Part shown: positions 26,624-35,050 of the stretch, piece after piece
Layout of the letters: the number at the start of each line of letters is the position of its first letter
Position numbering within the stretch: the first letter of the stretch is position 1
NCBI GenBank assembly: GCA_036677805.1
Contig: JAVBVS010000029.1
Location: forward strand, 1-64,000
Length of the DNA: 64,000 nt
Direction: 5' to 3'
DNA from: SIG78 sp036677805
GTDB taxonomy: Bacteria; Verrucomicrobiota; Lentisphaeria; Victivallales; Victivallaceae
Translations under genes and position numbers: made by a program
The notes under the pieces: model-generated
Database searches by the model: none
What the model saw: the letters and a program-made list of their open reading frames with translations, nothing else
Told to the model about the DNA's origin: nothing

Positions 26624-26652
26624 TGTCCGGCGTCGGAACGACGCCGGACATT
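26622..26652. terminator. Bidirectional hairpin between smpB and trpA
   Basis: A perfect 14-base inverted repeat (AATGTCCGGCGTCG, loop GAA, CGACGCCGGACATT) overlaps the smpB stop and lies 10 bases from the trpA stop on the opposite strand. Each side ends with only a short AT tail, so it is a strong hairpin but not a textbook T-run terminator. Confidence 0.6.
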
Positions 26653-26661
26653 CCGCTACAT

Positions 26662-27453
26662 TTATCCTCTCACTCCGGCCGCCAGCTCGGCGGTAAGTTT
26701 GCGTACTGCCGCCACCGGGTCCGGCGCATGGGTCTGAAGCTTGACCAGCGCGCTGCCCGCGATCACGCCGTCGGCATGACGCGCGGCTTCGCGGGCCATG
26801 TTGCCGTCGGCGATGCCGAATCCCGCCGCAACCGGCACCGGGCTCATCCGGCGCAGTGCGTCGAGATGACGCGCCGCATCCTCCGGCAGCGCGTCGCGCA
26901 CTCCGGTCACGCCCAGCTGCATGATGTAGTAGACGAAGCCGCGGGCTTCCTTGAGCAGCATTTCCGCCCGTTCCGGCGAAGTCATCGGCGAAATCAGCGT
27001 GATCCAGTCGAGGCCGTTCTTTTCGAGCTCCGGCCGCAGCTCCATATGTTCCTCGAAGGGCAGATCGACCACCAGCACCCCGTCGACGCCGGCTTCGCCC
27101 GCGCGCCGGGCGAATTCCGCGCCGCCGAGGTGGAAAATCACGTTGTAGTAGGAAAATATCACCAGTCCGGCTTCAGGAAAACGGTCCCGCAACCGCCCCG
27201 CCAGCGCCAGTACGTCGCACAGCGTGGTGTCGTGTTTCAGCGCCATCTGTGCCGCTTCCTGGATCACCGTCCCGTCGGCGGTCGGATCGGAGAACGGCAC
27301 GCCGAGTTCGATGATGTCGGCCCCCGCCTCGATCATCGCCGCAATCGCCGCCTCGCTGGTTGCCATATCGGGCGCGCCCACCGTGGAATAGGCGATCAGC
27401 GCCTTGCGTCCCGCCGCCTGACAGCGGCCGAAAACAGTCTGAATCCGGCTCAT
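26662..27453 (-). CDS. trpA: Tryptophan synthase alpha chain
   Basis: A 263-residue enzyme cleaving indole-3-glycerol phosphate to indole. IIELGVPFSDPTADGTVIQ contains the catalytic Glu (about residue 50) and Asp (about 61). AGFGIADG and VIAGSALVK form the phosphate site. The start is ATG 27453, overlapping the trpB stop (ATGA); the longer open frame belongs to antisense or shadow reading of trpB. It is the last gene of the operon and ends at the bidirectional hairpin. Confidence 0.95.
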   Translation of the reverse strand: MSRIQTVFGRCQAAGRKALIAYSTVGAPDMATSEAAIAAMIEAGADIIELGVPFSDPTADGTVIQEAAQMALKHDTTLCDVLALAGRLRDRFPEAGLVIFSYYNVIFHLGGAEFARRAGEAGVDGVLVVDLPFEEHMELRPELEKNGLDWITLISPMTSPERAEMLLKEARGFVYYIMQLGVTGVRDALPEDAARHLDALRRMSPVPVAAGFGIADGNMAREAARHADGVIAGSALVKLQTHAPDPVAAVRKLTAELAAGVRG

Positions 27454-28652
27454 TTCGTCACCTCGTTCTGTCGCGCCAGATAGTTGCGCACATTGTCCAT
27501 ATCCTTGTCGCCGCGCCCCGAGAGCGACACCAGCACGATATCCTCGCGGGGCCGTCCGGCGGCGCTCAGCAGCGCCTGAGCGATCGCGTGGGAGCTTTCC
27601 AGCGCCGGAATGATTCCCTCCAGCCGCGAAGTCAGCTGAAACGCCGCCACCGCTTCGCGGTCGTCGATCGCGGTATAGCGCACTCGGCCGATGTCGTGCA
27701 AATAGGAGTGCTCCGGTCCCACCCCGGGATAATCCAGCCCGGCCGAAACCGAATAGGCCTCGATCACCTGTCCCGAAGCGGTTTGCAGCAGATAACTCTT
27801 GCTGCCGTGAAGCACGCCGACCGTGCCGCCGTTGATGCTGGCGGCGTGCTTGCCGGTCGCAATGCCCGCCCCGGCGGCTTCGACCCCGGTCAGCGCCACA
27901 TTGTCGTCGCCGATGAAATCGTAAAAAATGCCCATCGCGTTGGACCCGCCGCCGACGCAGGCGACCACCTCGTCGGGCAGCCGCCCGGCCCGGTCGAGCA
28001 GCTGACGCTTGGCCTCGCGTCCGATCACCGACTGGAAATCGCGCACCATCGCCGGATAAGGCGCCGGACCGGCCACCGTGCCGATCACATAAAAGGTGTC
28101 CTCGACCGTCGCCACCCAATTGCGTAGCGCCTCGTTCATCGCGTCCTTCAAGGTCGCGGTGCCGCTTTCGACCGGAATCACATTGGCGCCCAGCACCCGC
28201 ATACGGTCGACATTGGGCGCCTGACGGCGGATATCCTCGGCCCCCATGAAGACGTCGCAGACGAAACCGAAACGCGCCGCTACCGTCGCCGTGGCCACGC
28301 CGTGCATTCCGGCGCCGGTTTCGGCGATCAGGCGGCGCTTTTTCATCCGCCGCGCCAGCAGTGCCTGGCCGATGGTATTGTTGACCTTATGCGCGCCGGT
28401 GTGATTGAGATCCTCGCGCTTGAGGTAGATCGTCGCGCCGCCGGCGTATTCGGTCAGGCGGTCGGCGCGGTACAAGGCGGATTCGCGCCCGACGTAGTCG
28501 CGCAGATAATAATCGAGTTCGGCCTGAAACTGCGGGTCGCGTTTCGCTTCCTCGTAGACTTTTTCAAGCTCAAGCAGCGTCGGCATCAGGGTTTCCGCGA
28601 CATAACGCCCGCCATAAATCCCGAAATGAGCCGAAGGCATGGATTCATTCAT
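27450..28652 (-). CDS. trpB: Tryptophan synthase beta chain
   Basis: A 400-residue PLP enzyme joining indole and serine. The PLP lysine is in LNHTGAHKVNNTIGQAL (about residue 90). ETGAGMHGVATA carries the catalytic Glu, and CVGGGSNAMG is the PLP phosphate loop. FGIYGGRYVAETLMP is the typical N-terminus (TrpB1 type). ATG 28652 overlaps the trpF end by 8 bases, and its own stop overlaps trpA, so translation is coupled. Confidence 0.96.
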   Translation of the reverse strand: MNESMPSAHFGIYGGRYVAETLMPTLLELEKVYEEAKRDPQFQAELDYYLRDYVGRESALYRADRLTEYAGGATIYLKREDLNHTGAHKVNNTIGQALLARRMKKRRLIAETGAGMHGVATATVAARFGFVCDVFMGAEDIRRQAPNVDRMRVLGANVIPVESGTATLKDAMNEALRNWVATVEDTFYVIGTVAGPAPYPAMVRDFQSVIGREAKRQLLDRAGRLPDEVVACVGGGSNAMGIFYDFIGDDNVALTGVEAAGAGIATGKHAASINGGTVGVLHGSKSYLLQTASGQVIEAYSVSAGLDYPGVGPEHSYLHDIGRVRYTAIDDREAVAAFQLTSRLEGIIPALESSHAIAQALLSAAGRPREDIVLVSLSGRGDKDMDNVRNYLARQNEVTK

Positions 28653-29256
28653 GATGTTTCACCTTTTCCAGCAATGCAATCAGTTTGCGATAATCCTTGA
28701 TTCCCGGAGACGCTTCGACGCCGCCGGAACAATCGATCACGGCCGGGTGTGCGATCGCCAGCGCCTCGGCGACATTGTCCGGCGTGATGCCGCCGGCCAG
28801 CGCGACCATGTGCATCGCCGCCGCGCGCCCGGCCAGTCGCCAGTCGCAGCGCTCCCCGGAGCCGCCCCGGGAGGCGTCGGCGACGATCACCTCCGCCCGG
28901 CGATATTCGTCGATCAAACGCAGGTCGTCGGCACTCCGGATATGGAGCGCCTTCCAGACCCTCAGATCGGCCAGTTCTTCCAGGATGTGCGGCGGTTCGC
29001 CGCCATGCAGCTGAAGGATATTGAAGCCGCAGAATTTCATCAATTCCCGGTTTTCAGCCGCACTCCGGTTGACCGTGACCCCCACCGTCACCGCGGTGCC
29101 CGGCAGCCGGGGCAACAATTCGCGCAACGCTTCCGGCGCGATGTAGCGCGGACTCGCCGGATGAAGCACGAACCCCAGATAATCGGCGCCGCAGGCCAGC
29201 GCATAACGCGCATCGGCGGCATTGATCAGGCCGCAAATTTTAACTTTTACGGTCAT
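28645..29256 (-). CDS. trpF: Phosphoribosylanthranilate isomerase
   Basis: A 203-residue TIM barrel catalysing the Amadori rearrangement of phosphoribosylanthranilate. VKICGL (general-base Cys near residue 8), GFVLHPASPRYI, LQLHGGE and ALAGGITPDN are the family signatures, and IDCSGGVEASPGIKD forms the C-terminal phosphate loop with the catalytic Asp. The start overlaps the trpC stop (ATGA). It is encoded separately from trpC, not fused. Confidence 0.95.
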   Translation of the reverse strand: MTVKVKICGLINAADARYALACGADYLGFVLHPASPRYIAPEALRELLPRLPGTAVTVGVTVNRSAAENRELMKFCGFNILQLHGGEPPHILEELADLRVWKALHIRSADDLRLIDEYRRAEVIVADASRGGSGERCDWRLAGRAAAMHMVALAGGITPDNVAEALAIAHPAVIDCSGGVEASPGIKDYRKLIALLEKVKHHE

Positions 29257-30047
29257 GACAGAAGCTCCTTCAGCTTCGCGGCGGGGTCTTCGGCTTGCAT
29301 CAGCGCGGTGCCGATCAGAAACGCGTCAGCCGGCAGGCGGCGCAAATCCGCGGCGACGGCGATACCGCTTTCAGCCACCGCCGTTTTGTCCGCCGGAATC
29401 AACTCCAGCAGCCGGGCCGCGCCGTCCCAGTCGGTGCGGAAGGTCCGCAGATCGCGGCAATTCACCCCGACGGCGCGGATTTCGGCCACCGCCAGCAGCC
29501 GCTCAAGTTCAGCTTCGGTATGGGCCTCGCCCAACACCGCCAGCCCGTAATCGGCGGCCACCCGGCTCAGGGCGCGCAATTCGTTCTGATCGAGCAATGC
29601 CGCAATCAGCAGCACCGCGTCGGCCCCCCACAGCCAGGCCTGGCCGATCTGGTAGGCGTCGATGATGAAATCCTTGCGCAACAACGGAATTTTGACCAGT
29701 TTGGCCACGCCGGAAAGGGTCGTCGGCGCGCCCTGAAAAAAGTGCGGCTCGGTCAGTACCGAAAGCGCCCCGGCGCCGGCCTGTTCGAGCGCCGGCGCCA
29801 GCTCCAGCGGCCGGAAATCGGCGCGGATCACGCCGGAGGAAGGCGAGGCTTTCTTGAGTTCGGCGATCACCCTGGGCGTCCCCGACCGGCGGTCGGGACG
29901 CTTGAGCGCACCGCAGAAATCATGGATGCCGCGGCGGTGGGCGGCGCAAAGCGAGGCCAGCGTTTCCGGCGGCAGCAGCCGCTTCTGTTTTTCCAGATCG
30001 CGCCGGGTGACGGCGGCGATTTCGGTCAGAATGTCGGGCTTATTCAT
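29253..30047 (-). CDS. trpC: Indole-3-glycerol phosphate synthase
   Basis: A 264-residue TIM barrel closing the indole ring. VIAELKKASPSSG holds the first conserved Glu and Lys, LRKDFIIDAYQ the second catalytic Lys, and GVNCRDL with AESGI the remaining active-site strands. ATG 30047 overlaps the trpD end by 8 bases, and the longer upstream frame is rejected. Confidence 0.95.
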   Translation of the reverse strand: MNKPDILTEIAAVTRRDLEKQKRLLPPETLASLCAAHRRGIHDFCGALKRPDRRSGTPRVIAELKKASPSSGVIRADFRPLELAPALEQAGAGALSVLTEPHFFQGAPTTLSGVAKLVKIPLLRKDFIIDAYQIGQAWLWGADAVLLIAALLDQNELRALSRVAADYGLAVLGEAHTEAELERLLAVAEIRAVGVNCRDLRTFRTDWDGAARLLELIPADKTAVAESGIAVAADLRRLPADAFLIGTALMQAEDPAAKLKELLS

Positions 30048-31068
30048 GATGACTGTACCGGATGAGTTGTTCGAGTTTACGCCAGGCGTCGCCGGAGCCG
30101 AGCGCGGCATCGGCCAGCGCGACGCCTTCGGCCAGCTCTTCGGCTTTGCCGGCGACATAAAGCGCGGCGCCCGCGTTGAGCACGGTAATCGCGCGCATCG
30201 CCGGATTGGGCGCCTGATCCTTGAGCACCGCGGCCAGAATCCGGGCGTTTTCGGCCGCATCGCCACCGACCAGATCGACCGCGTCGTAGGCCTGCCCGAT
30301 CAGGATTTCCGGATAGAGTTCGTAGGTGGAAATCAGGCCGTCCTTGAGTTCGGACACCCGGGTCGGCGCGGTCACGGTGATTTCATCAAGCGAGTCCAGG
30401 CCGTGCACCACCATCGCCCGGCGGACGCCAAGTTCGCGCAGTACCCCGGCGAAGGTTTCGGTCAGTTCGGGAGCGTAAACGCCGAGCAGCTGGCCGGTCG
30501 CTCCGGCCGGATTGACCAGCGGCCCCAGCATGTTGAAAATCGTGCGCTGCTTCAATTCACGCCGCAGTCTGGCGACCTTGCCCAGCGCCGGATGAAGCTT
30601 GGCCGCGAAAAGGAAGCCGATACCGATTTCACGGATCGCCTCCTCCATCACTTCGGGCGCGACATCGAGGTTGAAGCCGAGCTCGGCCAGCACATCCGCC
30701 GAACCGCATTTGCTCGACACACTGCGGTTGCCGTGCTTGGCCACCGCCGCGCCCCCGGCCGCGGCCACAAAGGCCGCCGCGGTCGAAATGTTGAAGGTCG
30801 CGGCATGGTCGCCGCCGGTCCCGGCGGTGTCGATCACATCGACGCTGCCGGTATCGATCAGCGCGGCGTGTTTGCGCAGGGTCCGCGCCGCGCCGAGGAG
30901 TTCCGGCACGGTTTCGCCCTTGATCCGGAGCGCGGTCAGAAATGCGCCGATCTGGACCGCAGGAACATCCTGCGCCAGAATCGTCTCCAGCGCCGCACTC
31001 ATTTCCCCGGCGGCAAGATCGCGCCCGGCCAGCAGTTTATCGAGACAGGTCGTCAGCATGGTCGTCAT
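30040..31068 (-). CDS. trpD: Anthranilate phosphoribosyltransferase
   Basis: A 342-residue enzyme transferring phosphoribosyl to anthranilate. DTAGTGGDHAATFNIST is the PRPP-binding glycine loop, AKHGNRSVSSKCGSADV the KHGNRxxSSxxGSAD signature, and NMLGPLVNPA the third motif. The start overlaps trpG by ATGA. It is a stand-alone TrpD, not fused with TrpG. Confidence 0.96.
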   Translation of the reverse strand: MTTMLTTCLDKLLAGRDLAAGEMSAALETILAQDVPAVQIGAFLTALRIKGETVPELLGAARTLRKHAALIDTGSVDVIDTAGTGGDHAATFNISTAAAFVAAAGGAAVAKHGNRSVSSKCGSADVLAELGFNLDVAPEVMEEAIREIGIGFLFAAKLHPALGKVARLRRELKQRTIFNMLGPLVNPAGATGQLLGVYAPELTETFAGVLRELGVRRAMVVHGLDSLDEITVTAPTRVSELKDGLISTYELYPEILIGQAYDAVDLVGGDAAENARILAAVLKDQAPNPAMRAITVLNAGAALYVAGKAEELAEGVALADAALGSGDAWRKLEQLIRYSHHE

Positions 31069-31655
31069 TGCTCCCGGTTGAAGTCGGCGGCCAGATTCAG
31101 AAAGTTCTGCAGCTGACGTTTGCCATTGGTGCTCAGAATCGATTCCGGATGGTACTGCACGCCTTCGATCAGGCGGTCGGGGCGGTTGTAGCGCACCCCC
31201 ATGATCTCGCCGTCGTCACTGCGCGCGGTCACGGTCAGGCACTCCGGCAGCGTCGCTTCGTCGATCACCAGCGAGTGATAGCGCACCGCCGGAAAACTCT
31301 TGCCAAGTCCGGTGAAAAGCCCCTGCCCGTCGTGAGTCACGACCGAGGTTTTGCCATGCATGATGCGCTTGGCGCGGATGACGGCGCCGCCGAACGCCGC
31401 GCCGACGGCCTGATGGCCGAGGCAGACGCCGAGCAGCGGAATCTTGCCCGCCGCGCGGATCAGGTCGATCAGGATGCCCGCATTTTCCGGACGGCCCGGT
31501 CCCGGCGAAAGCACGATCGCTTCGGGCTTCATGGCCAGCACCTCTTCGACGGTGATTTCGTCGTTGCGCCGGACGACCACTTCAGCCCCCAGCATCTGGA
31601 GGTACTGCACGAGATTGTAGGTGAAGGAATCGTAATTATCAAGCATGAAAATCAT
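31065..31655 (-). CDS. trpG: Anthranilate synthase glutaminase subunit
   Basis: A 196-residue class I amidotransferase. MLDNYDSFTYNLVQYL is the typical start, LLGVCLGHQAVG holds the nucleophilic Cys (about residue 80) and QYHPESILS the His-Glu pair. It gives TrpE the ability to use glutamine; it may also serve a PabB elsewhere. It lies 22 bases after trpE and overlaps trpD. Confidence 0.95.
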   Translation of the reverse strand: MIFMLDNYDSFTYNLVQYLQMLGAEVVVRRNDEITVEEVLAMKPEAIVLSPGPGRPENAGILIDLIRAAGKIPLLGVCLGHQAVGAAFGGAVIRAKRIMHGKTSVVTHDGQGLFTGLGKSFPAVRYHSLVIDEATLPECLTVTARSDDGEIMGVRYNRPDRLIEGVQYHPESILSTNGKRQLQNFLNLAADFNREQ

Positions 31656-31677
31656 GGTCTGTTCTCCCGGTTCGAGC

Positions 31678-33159
31678 CTACAGCGTGAGGCCGTTGGCGG
31701 CCAGTTGCAGCGCCTTGAAGACGGCGGCGGCCTTGTTGATGGTTTCGTCGTATTCCTTGTCGGGATCGGAATCGTAGACGATCCCGGCGCCGGCCTGAAT
31801 GGAGATGCGGTTGTTTTCGATCACCAGCGTCCGGATGGTGATGGCCAGATCGAGGTTGCCGGTGTTGCTCAGATAGCCGACCGCGCCGCCGTAGGGGCCG
31901 CGGGCGGCGGGTTCGAGCTCGTGGATGATCTGCATGGCGCGAATCTTGGGCGCGCCCGAGAGCGTTCCGGCGGGAAACGTCGCCCGCACCAGATCGAAGG
32001 CGTCGATTCCCGGCGCGGCGATGGCCTCGACATTGGAGACCAGGTGCATCACATGCGAATAACGCTCGACCTTCATGAAATCGCGCACCTGAACGCTGCC
32101 CGGTGCGGCGATCCGGCCGAGATCGTTACGCCCGAGGTCGACCAGCATCAGGTGTTCGGCGCGCTCTTTTTCGTCCTTGAGCAGTTCATCGGCGTTCTTG
32201 CGGTCTTCAAGTTCGTCGGCGCCGCGCCTGCGGGTTCCGGCGATGGGCCGCAGCGCGGCCACGCCATCGGTGAGTTTGACCATGGTCTCGGGCGAGGAAC
32301 CGATCAGAATGCGCCCGGCGGTTTTCAGGAAAAAGGTGTAGGGCGACGGATTGATCAACCGCAGCGCCCGGTAGATGTGAAACGGCGCGACCGTGAGCGG
32401 TGCGGTGAACTTCTGCGACAGCACCGCCTGGATGATTTCGCCGTCGGCGATGTACTCCTTGGCTTTTTCCACCATGGCGGTGAATTCGCTGCGGGTCATG
32501 TTGCCGCGGGGCTGCATCGACTGGCGCGGAGTGCAGCTGCTGTGATTGCGGGCGAAACTCTTCATGCGGTCGCGCAGAGCCTCGATCCGGCTCACCGCAT
32601 TGTCATAGGCGTCGCGCAGATCGGCGAATTCATCGACCCGGGCGCAGACTGAAATCATCGCAATATGCCTTACGTTGTCGAAAATGATCATTTCGTCGGT
32701 CAACATGAAGGCGGCTTCGAGGTTCTCGGCCGAATCGTACTTCGGCGCGGGCAATTTTTCAAAGAGATTCACGCATTCGTAGCCGAGATAGCCGACCGCG
32801 CCGCCGAAGAGCGGCGGCAGCCCCGGCACCGCGACCGCCTTTTCCGAGGCGAGCAACTCGCGCAGCGTGAAGAAGGCGTTGCCGACGATTTCAAGCTCGC
32901 GCTTGCCGGCGGCGTCGGTCAGGAAAGGCCTGCCGTTTTCGATGGTGTAGATGGCGCGCGGATTGATGCCGATGAAACTGTAGCGGCCGAAACGCTCGCC
33001 GCCTTCGACGCTCTCGAGCAGGAAAACATCGCGCTCGTCGGCGAAGCGGCTGAGCACGGACACCGGCGTCTCCATGTCGGCCATGAATTCGCGGTAGACC
33101 GGAATCAGGTTGCCCTGCTCCGCGAGTTTGCGAAAGGTGTTGAAATCGGGTTTGAACAT
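31678..33159 (-). CDS. trpE: Anthranilate synthase component I
   Basis: A 493-residue chorismate-using enzyme. FLLESVEGGERFGRYSF near the N-terminus contains the LLES tryptophan-binding motif, so feedback inhibition by Trp is expected. The C-terminal catalytic domain shows LRPIAGTRRRG, DLGRNDLGRI, FPAGTLSGAPKIRAMQ and AGAGIVYDSDPDKEY. ATG 33159 lies 9 bases after AAGGA. It is the first structural gene of trpEGDCFBA, and a 250-base leader with attenuator structures precedes it. Confidence 0.96.
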   Translation of the reverse strand: MFKPDFNTFRKLAEQGNLIPVYREFMADMETPVSVLSRFADERDVFLLESVEGGERFGRYSFIGINPRAIYTIENGRPFLTDAAGKRELEIVGNAFFTLRELLASEKAVAVPGLPPLFGGAVGYLGYECVNLFEKLPAPKYDSAENLEAAFMLTDEMIIFDNVRHIAMISVCARVDEFADLRDAYDNAVSRIEALRDRMKSFARNHSSCTPRQSMQPRGNMTRSEFTAMVEKAKEYIADGEIIQAVLSQKFTAPLTVAPFHIYRALRLINPSPYTFFLKTAGRILIGSSPETMVKLTDGVAALRPIAGTRRRGADELEDRKNADELLKDEKERAEHLMLVDLGRNDLGRIAAPGSVQVRDFMKVERYSHVMHLVSNVEAIAAPGIDAFDLVRATFPAGTLSGAPKIRAMQIIHELEPAARGPYGGAVGYLSNTGNLDLAITIRTLVIENNRISIQAGAGIVYDSDPDKEYDETINKAAAVFKALQLAANGLTL

Positions 33160-33206
33160 GATCGGATTCCTTGATAAAGAAAAATTTCTGAAAAATTCGA
33201 AAATTT

Positions 33207-33247
33207 AAAAACAAAAAACGGGCTCCACCGCTTGCCGGTCGAACCCG
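33207..33247 (-). terminator. trp attenuator terminator hairpin
   Basis: On the minus strand CGGGTTCGACCG (33247-33236) pairs with CGGTGGAGCCCG (33230-33219): 11 of 12 positions, counting one G-T, with one G-G mismatch and a 5-base loop. It is followed by TTTTTTGTTTTT. It ends about 50 bases before the trpE ATG, so it must be bypassed for expression. Confidence 0.8.
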
Positions 33248-33313
33248 TCACTGACCATTCCGTTCGAAACTTTACAACTGAATCAACAAAGCTGAAAAAA
33301 TCATCCAATGGCA

Positions 33314-33376
33314 TCAGAGCGACGCGGTCCGACCGCGACGCCAATACCAAGCCCGATTTTTCATGCCTCTGTTCAT
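33314..33376 (-). CDS. trpL: trp leader peptide
   Basis: A 20-codon open frame inside the trp leader, MNRGMKNRAWYWRRGRTASL. Two Trp codons are separated only by Tyr (TGG-TAT-TGG, 33341-33349). GGAG lies 10 bases before its ATG at 33376, and a second in-frame ATG at 33364 is also usable. The stop (33314-33316) lies just past the 3' arm of the first hairpin. A Trp frequency of 2 in 20 at exactly this position, with the terminator downstream, supports a regulatory peptide whose translation speed senses Trp-tRNA. Confidence 0.75.
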   Translation of the reverse strand: MNRGMKNRAWYWRRGRTASL

Positions 33377-33414
33377 CGCACCAAAGCTCCGGAGGGGTTT
33401 TTCCCTCATGCTTT

Positions 33415-33443
33415 AAAATAGCATGGCAGTTCGGATTTGTCAA
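33415..33443 (-). promoter_or_regulatory. Sigma70-like promoter of the trp operon
   Basis: On the minus strand a perfect TTGACA (33438-33443), a 17-base spacer and TATTTT (33415-33420). It places transcription start near 33408, ahead of the leader peptide. No separate Trp-repressor palindrome was recognised over it. Confidence 0.7.
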
Positions 33444-33563
33444 ATAATTTTTTTCCGGCGAATTTTCCTCCCCGCATCCGGATCGAAAAAGCGCCTCGCT
33501 TTCTGGCATTTCCGCAAAAGGCATGATACATTAAGCCAGCGGCAAACCCGAAGGAGCGCAGTC

Positions 33564-34454
33564 ATGGCCTGGCAGATCGCCAACAAAAAAATTCTGTTCG
33601 ACTACCACAATGTGCTGTTCAAGCTTGTCGGCGTCACCACCGACTGGATCAGCGCCGACGGCGAAACCTTCACCCTGTGCGGCGAAGAGCATTGCAATCC
33701 CTTCTGCCGGATGATCATGGCGACGCCGGAGGGACTCCACGCCTGCCGCACCGCCACCGCCGAACGCATGGCGCTCTGCCGGAGCAACCGCCGGAATCAT
33801 ATCTTTGCCTGTCACGCCGGGCTGGTGGACACCGCGGTGCCGCTTTTTCTCGACGACTGCTACATCGGCTGTCTCAGCGCGGGCCAGTTTCTGACCGCGC
33901 CGCCGTCGGAGGAGCACTTTTCCGAAGTACGCCAAATGACCGCGCATTTGAATCTCGACGAAGCCAGGCTCCGCGAAGCCTATTTCCATACGCCGGTGTT
34001 CTCGCCGGAGAAAGTCGATTCGCTGCTCGAACTGCTGGGGCTGATCGGGGAGTATGTGGTCAAGGCCGAGAGCCGTCTGTTCTTCTTCGAATCCATCAAC
34101 GACCGCAAGCCGATCCGGGCCGCGCGCCACTATATTGAATGCAATTACCGCAAGAAACTGACCGTCCGGCGCATCGCCGCCGCCGTTGGTCTGAGCGAAA
34201 GCCATTTCGGCCACCGTTTTACCGAGGTGACCGGCAAAGCTCCGGTCGAATATCTCAACAGCTACCGTATCGAAAAAGCAGTCGAACTGCTGAATACCTC
34301 GGATATGCCGATCGGCGACATCGCGCAGGAAGTCGGCTTCCAGAGCCTGCCGCATTTCAACCGCATCTTCCGCCAGGTCACCGGCAAAACACCCCGGGAA
34401 ATGCGGAAACTGCGCTTTCAACGCGATGAAAACCGGAATGCTCAGACCAGATAG
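33564..34454 (+). CDS. AraC-family transcriptional regulator with PocR sensory domain
   Basis: A 296-residue regulator. The N-terminal PocR-like ligand domain (about 20-175) is cysteine-rich: LCGEEHCNPFCRMI, HACRTATAERMALC, IFACHAGLVDTAVP and CYIGCLSAGQFL. The C-terminal double helix-turn-helix (about 195-290) has IAAAVGLSESHFGHRF and IAQEVGFQSLPHFNRIFRQV. AAGGAG precedes ATG 33564. It diverges from the trp operon and shares its upstream region, but a regulatory link to trp is not evident. Its 3' end overlaps the convergent MBL hydrolase gene by 13 bases. Confidence 0.88.
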   Translation: MAWQIANKKILFDYHNVLFKLVGVTTDWISADGETFTLCGEEHCNPFCRMIMATPEGLHACRTATAERMALCRSNRRNHIFACHAGLVDTAVPLFLDDCYIGCLSAGQFLTAPPSEEHFSEVRQMTAHLNLDEARLREAYFHTPVFSPEKVDSLLELLGLIGEYVVKAESRLFFFESINDRKPIRAARHYIECNYRKKLTVRRIAAAVGLSESHFGHRFTEVTGKAPVEYLNSYRIEKAVELLNTSDMPIGDIAQEVGFQSLPHFNRIFRQVTGKTPREMRKLRFQRDENRNAQTR

Positions 34455-35050
34455 GGATTGCTCCGGCGTTCGGCCCCGACCGTGGTCGCCGGACCGTGTC
34501 CGGGATAAATCCTGACCTCATCCGGCAGAGTCAGAATCTTTTCACGGATGCCCTGTTCGAGCATGGCGAAATCCCCGCCCGGAAAATCGGTCCGCCCCAC
34601 CGAACCGGCGAACAACGTGTCGCCCGAAAGCAAAATCTTGCGGGACCGGAAGTAGAAGCAGCTGCCGCCGCGGGAATGCCCCGGCGTACTCAGAAGCTCC
34701 GGATCGCTCCATTGCCATTCGCTCACCGTCGGCGGCAGTCCGGCCACTGCGGAAAGATAAGGCAGCAGGTTATTGGAGGGGCTGCGATACATCGGCACGT
34801 CGCCGGGCGCCAGCCAGACCGTCTTGATTTTCAGCGCCTTGGCCACCTCTGGCACCGCGCCGATATGGTCGACATGAGCGTGGGTGAGCAGAATCACGGC
34901 TTCCCGATGGGGCATCTCCCGCGCCGCCGCCACAATCAGATCGGCATCATCGCCGGGATCGACCACAAAAAGCCGTTCGGCCGCCTCATCAAGGACCAGA
35001 TAGCAGTTGACCGCCAGCATGCCGACCGGAATAACTCGAAAATTTTCCAT
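34442..35050 (-). CDS. MBL-fold metallohydrolase (glyoxalase II-like)
   Basis: A 202-residue metallo-beta-lactamase fold protein. It shows the metal motif LTHAHVDHIGAVPE (HxHxDH), the later His in TPGHSRGGSCFYF, the bridging Asp in LLSGDTLFAGSVGRTDFPGGD and the last His in YPGHGPATTVG. This short form is commonly annotated as hydroxyacylglutathione hydrolase-like, but the true substrate is open. ATG 35050 is preferred to GTG 35056. The stop region overlaps the 3' end of the convergent AraC gene. Confidence 0.85.
   Translation of the reverse strand: MENFRVIPVGMLAVNCYLVLDEAAERLFVVDPGDDADLIVAAAREMPHREAVILLTHAHVDHIGAVPEVAKALKIKTVWLAPGDVPMYRSPSNNLLPYLSAVAGLPPTVSEWQWSDPELLSTPGHSRGGSCFYFRSRKILLSGDTLFAGSVGRTDFPGGDFAMLEQGIREKILTLPDEVRIYPGHGPATTVGAERRSNPYLV

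Larger units (their letters stand above)
33160..33408 (-). ncRNA. trp operon leader RNA (attenuator)
   Basis: This is the untranslated leader between the predicted transcription start (about 33408) and trpE. By eye it offers three competing pairings. 1:2 is a 10-base-pair hairpin with one T-T mismatch (33332-33341 with 33319-33328) starting at the last base of the second Trp codon. 2:3 is an interrupted helix between about 33307-33327 and 33244-33259, which would occupy the base of the terminator arm. 3:4 is the terminator hairpin. Together with the Trp-rich leader peptide this is the classical ribosome-mediated attenuation layout. Confidence 0.7.

Noticed and set aside
33105..33524. A 139-codon frame across the trp leader and trpE start
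   Set aside because: It runs through the terminator hairpin and promoter and has no family resemblance; the 20-codon leader peptide in another frame explains the region.
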